DNA from: Sulfobacillus benefaciens
Lineage (GTDB): Bacteria > Bacillota > Sulfobacillia > Sulfobacillales > Sulfobacillaceae
Reading direction: 5' to 3'
Length of the DNA: 50,160 nt
NCBI GenBank assembly: GCA_003023725.1
Contig: PXYT01000030.1
Location: 1-50,160 of the forward strand
The translations under genes and the position numbers were made by a program. The notes below the pieces were generated by a model. It did not search any database. It was not told where the DNA came from and was given only the letters and a program-made list of their open reading frames with translations. This document shows, one piece after another, positions 46,066-50,160 of the stretch (position 1 is its first letter; each line of letters begins with the position of its first letter).

Positions 46066-46547
46066 CGGGTACACTCCTTTTTTCGTTCACCGTTCCCAAG
46101 GATTTTCTGCAGTCCTCCGCCATTTTTGGTCCGCTCCTTGTGCGTTATGCTCCGCCTTGCTGCAGAGCTTTCGCTCCCGAATCCATCCGTGATCGAACAT
46201 TAAGCCCACTTCCTTTCGCCTTCTTCGCGTTGCGAGCGCTCAGCAAGGTCGCTGCCCCGCTGCCCGAACGGGATTACGCCCCCTTGAAACTCGCCGGAGG
46301 ATGTTGTCAAAGGGGGCCCTTCCCTGTATCGGCGTCGATCATCTCTTGAAGAGCATCCTATACGTCGACTAAGGTCTGTTCGGACGATTTCCCCATAGCT
46401 GCCATCAACCAAAGCGTTGCCGTAATGGTTATCGTTCAGATTATCGATTAACATAACACCGCCAGATGCCTTGATGAACCCCGGCATATCAATAGGTTTT
46501 GGATGAATCGGTCGGCCGCGAGGGAAAAATGCCGTTATGGGAAGTCC

Positions 46548-46613
46548 GATCCATCACATAATCCGGGTTTACCTTCATATGACGATCTGATTCGATCCAT
46601 CACAAAATCCGCA
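46548..46613 (+). repeat. Two IS21-like terminal repeats
   Basis: GATCCATCACATAATCCGG at 46548-46566 and GATCCATCACAAAATCCGC at 46594-46612, same orientation, 27 bp between them. A weaker copy lies near 46648-46668. Spaced repeats of this GATC-x-ATCACA-x-AAT-x-CG type are the multiple transposase-binding sites seen at IS21 ends. Similar copies occur at 49496-49573. No istA/istB gene remains. Confidence 0.5.
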
Positions 46614-46729
46614 TGGACCTCCGCATGAGGAACATCGTGACAAGGCCCATGCCATCATAAAATCGACAGACACGATTGTTTTAGCCACCATGTTGTCTCA
46701 ACCGCTTTACGTGGGGGCTAGGGAACCTC

Positions 46730-46997
46730 CTAAAATGGCTTATAGGATTCTCGCAGTTCTGCCACACTATCATTTATCAATGTTAAGGATTTCTCATAGT
46801 CGACACCAGCCACATCAATTTCTAGGTGATGGGAGATTGGAATGTCATTAAACCGCAGGGTCTGCATTAAAGGAAGCCAATACGACTCGTTTTCAGGCTA
46901 CTTTTCAAGAAAAATATCAACCATTTCATCCAAGTAGCCCATAAAAATCTTAGCATGCTCCATCAAATCATTAGATATATCACCGTAAAGAATTTGT
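46730..46997 (-). pseudogene. Fragment of an unidentified soluble protein
   Basis: The minus strand reads QILYGDISNDLMEHAKIFMG, YLDEMVDIFLEK, one in-frame TAG, then PENESYWLPLMQTLRFNDIP and LEIDVAGVDYEKSLTLINDS up to a stop at 46730-46732. It is clearly protein-like with low GC, interrupted by one nonsense codon and lacking a start. The small acidic helical style recalls immunity or toxin-neutralising proteins, but no family is certain. The intergenic part 46614-46729 holds nothing else. Confidence 0.5.
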
Positions 46998-47019
46998 GAT
47001 CACACGACAAGAGACCCGT

Positions 47020-48129
47020 TTATGGCCGCACCCCATGCGTCCCATGACTTGCCGCAAATGTCTCATCTCCATACTGGTTTAACTGATCGATCAGATGCTC
47101 TGGCAGACGGGGCAGGGGTTCATCGGCGATCCCCAAGAGTGCTCCCGTAATGAGAGCGCGTGTAATCGGATCATAGCCGTCTTGCCAAGCTAATGACAAA
47201 ACTTTGTCCCACTGTGAGTGTCCCCACAGTATGGCGGCCACAATGCCCGCGACATTGGGCACAACATGATCGGCGGGATAGTAATGACACCGTTTCGCTA
47301 ATCGGGCCTGCCAGTCCGACCAGGATGTTCCTTGGCCAAATTCTTCGAGCGTCCATTCTCCCACGGCCCGAATTTGACTGTGGGAGGGCAGACGACGAAG
47401 CACGGTTGAGAAGATGATCTCGAATTCTGGAGTCTCCACTATCACCGCCAGCGCGGTGGTCATGGCTAGCCACGCGCTGGCCATTCGAGCTTCCCGACGA
47501 TACCCCGCTCCGTCGCGCCAGGCCGCCGCCGTAGCCCACCATATTTCCCCTGGCCAGAGTAACCCCGCAAGCACGCAACGCCGCAATGCCCCCGTGCTGT
47601 CACTAAAAAGATCGAGCGCCCAATAGTCTACCCGCTTCCCGCGAAAAACAGTTTCGATCATCGTGGCTTGATGATAAGCCGGTATCGTGGCAAAAGGGAC
47701 ATCCCAAGACAGATCATTCTGCTGCATTATGGATAAGGCCGATCGCCAGTCGGCATGATGCCAGAGTCGACTGGCTTGTGGAAATAACTGGTCCGCATCA
47801 CGTTCTCTCAGGCCCGCCTCGGCCCCCTGCCAGGCTTGACGGTACCGGTGGTAGCGGCCGGGAATGACATAAAATCGCTCCACCAAATGCAACGCCCAAT
47901 GCCATGGCGGATCTTCCTCATACATCCATCCAGCGCGTTGCGGCAAAGTTTGCAGCCGAGACCAGAATTCTTTGACGTTGTCCTTCTCCAATGATTTCGG
48001 TACCTTAAGCCACAAGGGTGACAAACCGTCCGCGAGGCTGCGTCCTCGTGCCCAGCTCGTTTGTAACATCTGACGATACAACCGTGCGCCGTTATCGTGT
48101 TTGTCACAGAGCCCTGTCGTAGTATTCAT
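47020..48129 (-). CDS. ADP-ribosylglycohydrolase-like protein lacking the N-terminal metal motif
   Basis: 369 aa from an ATG with only GTGAG upstream. The C-terminal third is the best evidence: DHVVPNVAGIVAAILWGHSQWDKVLSLAWQDGYDPITRALITGALLGIA parallels the VVPxxL-x-x-L...A-x-x-x-GGDTDTxAA-x-x-GxxxGA end of DraG-type ADP-ribosylglycohydrolases. The metal-binding DTDT is changed to YDPI here, and the N-terminal GxAxGDALG is not seen. It is all-helical. Catalysis by the usual mechanism is unlikely, and it may be a binding relative. Trp-rich helices in the middle are unusual. The weak ribosome site leaves the start uncertain. Confidence 0.55.
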   Translation of the reverse strand: MNTTTGLCDKHDNGARLYRQMLQTSWARGRSLADGLSPLWLKVPKSLEKDNVKEFWSRLQTLPQRAGWMYEEDPPWHWALHLVERFYVIPGRYHRYRQAWQGAEAGLRERDADQLFPQASRLWHHADWRSALSIMQQNDLSWDVPFATIPAYHQATMIETVFRGKRVDYWALDLFSDSTGALRRCVLAGLLWPGEIWWATAAAWRDGAGYRREARMASAWLAMTTALAVIVETPEFEIIFSTVLRRLPSHSQIRAVGEWTLEEFGQGTSWSDWQARLAKRCHYYPADHVVPNVAGIVAAILWGHSQWDKVLSLAWQDGYDPITRALITGALLGIADEPLPRLPEHLIDQLNQYGDETFAASHGTHGVRP

Positions 48130-48181
48130 CTCACTGACTCGTTATCGGTGTTATCAGGCCGCCCCCCAGCATTCAACAAAC

Positions 48182-48373
48182 TCACGATGCCTCCCCCATC
48201 AAATCCATACGTATTCTATTGTTATAGAATGTGGTAATCGCCATCAACTGTCCACTGTTGTCCCAGATGCCGGATCCAGACCACCCGTTGATAATCATGA
48301 TGTGCGCAGAAAATTCGTGATACACCGGACTGCTCAGACCGGCCAGGACATCCCCCGGAGGATATACGCTCAC
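48182..48373 (-). pseudogene. C-terminal fragment of a trypsin-like serine protease
   Basis: The frame carries HEFSAHIMIINGWSGSGIWDNSGQLMAI. GWSGSGIWD matches the G-x-SGSP-x-x-D active-serine loop of S1/HtrA-type proteases. The His and Asp parts upstream are missing and no start is credible, so it is a remnant. Confidence 0.5.
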
Positions 48374-48483
48374 GGCTGGCCAATTGAAGAGGTGAAGTCA
48401 ATCATCCACAGGATCCGCCAGACAACGGTGGCATTTGCCTTCATGCATAATTAATTCTGGTGCTGCGTACATTTACCCAATCA

Positions 48484-48714
48484 TCATTGCCCAGCGAATG
48501 TTTCTAAAATTCGAGTGCTGAGCACCTCGGAAAGCGAGACAAGACGGTTAGCAAGTGGAACGAGAATCAATGCGTGATCGTACATGGAACACCGAAGTTC
48601 CGCAATTGCCTTTAATACTTCCCTCAAATTTGCAAAGTCTTCACTTGAGTTCCGCACCTCGGCAACACAGGGTTTTTTCATCGGTGCTGATGCCGAAGCC
48701 ATGCTAACCCTCAC
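48484..48714 (-). CDS. Small Spo0E-like protein
   Basis: 76 aa from a GTG at 48714 with AAAGGAG seven bases upstream. After a short N-terminus, residues about 27-70 form two helices: LREVLKAIAELRCSMYDHA and SLSEVLSTRILETFA. The layout (I-x-x-LR-x-x-M ... x-x-E-VLS-x-x-x-D/R-x-x-I) resembles Spo0E-type aspartyl-phosphate phosphatases of spore-forming Bacillota, which dephosphorylate Spo0A. The usual S-Q-x-L-D signature is imperfect (S-T-R-I-L), so it is only a resemblance. Downstream it faces the trypsin relic. Confidence 0.45.
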   Translation of the reverse strand: MRVSMASASAPMKKPCVAEVRNSSEDFANLREVLKAIAELRCSMYDHALILVPLANRLVSLSEVLSTRILETFAGQ

Positions 48715-48893
48715 GTTGTCGCTCCTTTCCACCACCTCGTATTTTCTGATCATACTTAATAAGATGACTCACATCCTAGGGACTACCATTATTGCCATAA
48801 GGTGGATCGTTATGGTATACGTGGGATACCATGATGAAAATATCGTGGATGCCCGGCTTTAGGACGCTAACGTCCCCTTTAACAGAAGCATGG

Positions 48894-49367
48894 TTAAGAA
48901 ATTCTTCTTTCCATTGTCAAAAATTCTACATTACCCATTGGAAAAACCATAATTGGCTTGAACCCAAGCTTCTTATACAAAGCAATAGCCCGCTTATTGA
49001 ATTGAGCAACAGTCAATCGAAATTGGCTGAAATTATACTCAGACAGGGCAAATTCCAAAATGGAACTGACAAAAGCGTAACCTCTCCCATGACCTGTTAA
49101 GTCAGGTCTCATCCCTAACCCAACATCGACAGTCCCATTTTCAGGATAGGCACCGAATTGCAATCCTATTGGCACTATCGCCGATTTCCCAAAGCAACAG
49201 TAACCTATGAGCATTTCGTTTTCGAGAATCTTAAAGAAAGTCCCGTTCAGCAATTCATCCATTCCCGCATCGTCATCCATGTTGTAGAAGTCATAGGGTT
49301 CACTATATTTCCAACTGGAAATTTTCGATGCCATCACTCTATCCATAGGTTCTACTGTCATACCCAC
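48894..49367 (-). CDS. GNAT-family N-acetyltransferase
   Basis: 157 aa from a GTG with AAAGGAAG upstream. A GCN5-type fold: MLIGYCCFGKSA (beta 4 of the core), VDVGLGMRPDLTGHGRGYAFVSSILEFA (motif A with the acetyl-CoA loop R-x-x-x-x-GHGRGY), and FRLTVAQFNKRAIALYKKLGFKPI (motif B, N-x-x-A-x-x-x-Y-x-x-x-GF). The length is typical. The substrate (aminoglycoside, protein or peptide terminus, or small amine) is unknown. GC is lower than in the neighbours, which hints at transfer. It lies close to the element junction. Confidence 0.88.
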   Translation of the reverse strand: MGMTVEPMDRVMASKISSWKYSEPYDFYNMDDDAGMDELLNGTFFKILENEMLIGYCCFGKSAIVPIGLQFGAYPENGTVDVGLGMRPDLTGHGRGYAFVSSILEFALSEYNFSQFRLTVAQFNKRAIALYKKLGFKPIMVFPMGNVEFLTMERRIS

Positions 49368-49495
49368 AATAAAACTTCCTTTCGAACATAACTGGCTGTT
49401 AGTCCACCCGCAACTACCTGATGATAGTGTACACGACTGCTTTCAGCTACACTCCAATCACCGCAGAATTCCCCACCATGCACTATGGGCGTGGC

Positions 49496-49573
49496 GATCA
49501 ATCACAGAATACGCTTTTGCATCGGGCTAACAACACCGCCGAAAGCCGCCTGATCAATCACAAAATGCGGACA
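49496..49573 (+). repeat. Second pair of IS21-like terminal repeats
   Basis: GATCAATCACAGAATACGC at 49496-49514 and GATCAATCACAAAATGCGG at 49552-49570, same orientation, with a weaker CCAATCACCGCAGAATTCC at about 49454. They match the pair at 46548-46612 in most positions. They lie between the acetyltransferase gene and the tRNA remnant. No transposase gene is adjacent. Confidence 0.5.
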
Positions 49574-49808
49574 CCCCCTAAAATGATGCCGTGATCCCCC
49601 CACGAAGGGGACGGATACGCCATCCCTTCAAGGGCCTCGGGGAGTCTCCCGTCACGAGAACCCCGCCGTGAACCGGGAGGCCTGCGCGAAGTAGGGTCTC
49701 ATCCCGTATCGTACGTTCGTGAGGATGATGGTGGGGATGATGAGCCCAATTGGGGACGCTTCGCAAAATAAAAAACCCACGAATGCGCTGCGGTATCGGG
49801 ATTTCATC

Positions 49809-49853
49809 TGGTGGGCGCGCACGGGCTCGAACCGTGGACCCGCTGATTACGAG
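49809..49853 (-). other. tRNA-Thr(CGU) 3' fragment, element attachment site
   Basis: The minus strand carries the 3' half of a tRNA: anticodon loop CTCGTAA (anticodon CGT at 49851-49849), the 3' anticodon arm TCAGC, a 5-nt variable loop, T arm CACGG-TTCGAGC-CCGTG, acceptor CGCGCCC, discriminator A and CCA. The bases before the loop cannot pair to form the anticodon stem, so the 5' half is missing. Such 3' tRNA fragments are left by site-specific integration. An integrase gene ends 120 bp away on the same strand, so this is an att junction. Confidence 0.85.
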
Positions 49854-49972
49854 TTGGGTAGTTTGCTGTTTCTGCGGTTATCTGGCGTATGCCAAAGTTC
49901 CAGGAATCGGTGTTATTGCGCCATTTTTGCGATGACTCGTGTGACTGGCGTATCCTTCGATAAGCACGTTTT

Positions 49973-50160
49973 TCAAACTTCGTGTTGATGAAATGTTGAT
50001 GATTTTTCCGGCCCACTGACCAGCTGATTCTCCATTTCATGGGCAGCCTGTACTTCGTCATGGGGCAACACATGCCCATAAACTTGCAAGGTAAAGCCAA
50101 TGTTGGAATGACCCAAGCGTTCGCTGACCATCTTCGGACTCTTCCCTCCCGATAGCCATT
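49973..50160 (-). CDS. Tyrosine recombinase/integrase, C-terminal part
   Basis: The window shows the last 62 codons; the gene continues beyond 50160. The translation KMVSERLGHSNIGFTLQVYGHVLP contains LGHS (the second catalytic Arg/His box region) and the nucleophile Tyr in VYGHVLP, as in phage and ICE integrases. The C-terminal tail ends AHEMENQLVSGPEKSS and a short remainder. The gene points toward the adjacent tRNA-Thr fragment, the usual place of an integrase next to its att site. The element therefore lies mainly to the right of this window. Confidence 0.9.
   Translation of the reverse strand, partial: WLSGGKSPKMVSERLGHSNIGFTLQVYGHVLPHDEVQAAHEMENQLVSGPEKSSTFHQHEV

Noticed and set aside
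49719-49988. 89-codon open frame reading WWARTGSNRGPADYE
   Set aside because: This peptide is the translated antisense of the tRNA-Thr 3' fragment, a well-known false ORF at att sites.
1-50160. CRISPR array, rRNA operon, complete tRNA
   Set aside because: I looked for regularly spaced repeats and for conserved rRNA/tRNA segments; only the tRNA-Thr fragment was found, and the spaced repeats at 46.5 and 49.5 kb number too few and are IS-like.

Overview
The window looks like accessory-rich chromosome of a Gram-positive (Bacillota) bacterium. Evidence: strong AGGAGG-type Shine-Dalgarno sites, frequent GTG/TTG starts, a BlaI/M56 pair, a bd-type quinol oxidase, an AdaA/Ogt pair of the Bacillus type and a Spo0E-like small protein. 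An acidophilic Sulfobacillus-like host is my guess from overall flavour; it is inference, and no species marker is present.

Layout. 1-3.1 kb: a minus-strand group II intron (ribozyme ends plus maturase) beside two decayed transposase relics. 3.2-8 kb: a secreted or anchored GH113-like glycosidase with a promoter/operator, an Ig-like lipoprotein, a stem-loop-rich 600-bp segment, then M56 peptidase and BlaI repressor divergent from signal peptidase II. 8.5-10.9 kb: a large primase-helicase of the TOTE conflict type. 11-13 kb: a decayed IS200/IS605 element (divergent tnpA and tnpB). 13.3-14.5 kb: a glycosyltransferase and a winged-helix remnant. 15.1-20.8 kb: respiratory block on the minus strand: cydA-cydB and, beyond a 470-bp gap, a polytopic membrane protein overlapping a SCO-domain/beta-propeller fusion. 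21.4-23.2 kb: IS3 orfA relic, then the adaA-ogt alkylation-repair operon with an Ada-box-like site. 24-28 kb: PH-like small protein, an antisense small membrane ORF, a solitary Dam methylase, a DUF4232-like exported protein and a broken serine recombinase.

30.1-36.5 kb is the main metabolic unit, all on the minus strand: amidase, NCS1 permease with a Cys-rich tail, GntR/FCD regulator, hydantoinase/dihydropyrimidinase, and an Asp/Glu-racemase superfamily enzyme whose active-site residues match arylmalonate decarboxylase. Together they suggest uptake and ring-opening or deamidation of a cyclic ureide/amide, feeding a small-acid lyase or racemase. A near-perfect sigma-A promoter with an inverted repeat lies ahead of the permease.

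36.5-50 kb is a gene graveyard: broken helicase, alpha/beta hydrolase, ArsR, DHFR-like and trypsin-like genes, with scattered intact small genes (DUF6578-like, ABM-like, DUF5694-like, Spo0E-like, GNAT). IS21-like terminal repeats occur in two places. At the right edge a tyrosine integrase lies next to a 45-nt 3' fragment of tRNA-Thr(CGU), which marks the attachment junction of an integrated element extending beyond the window.
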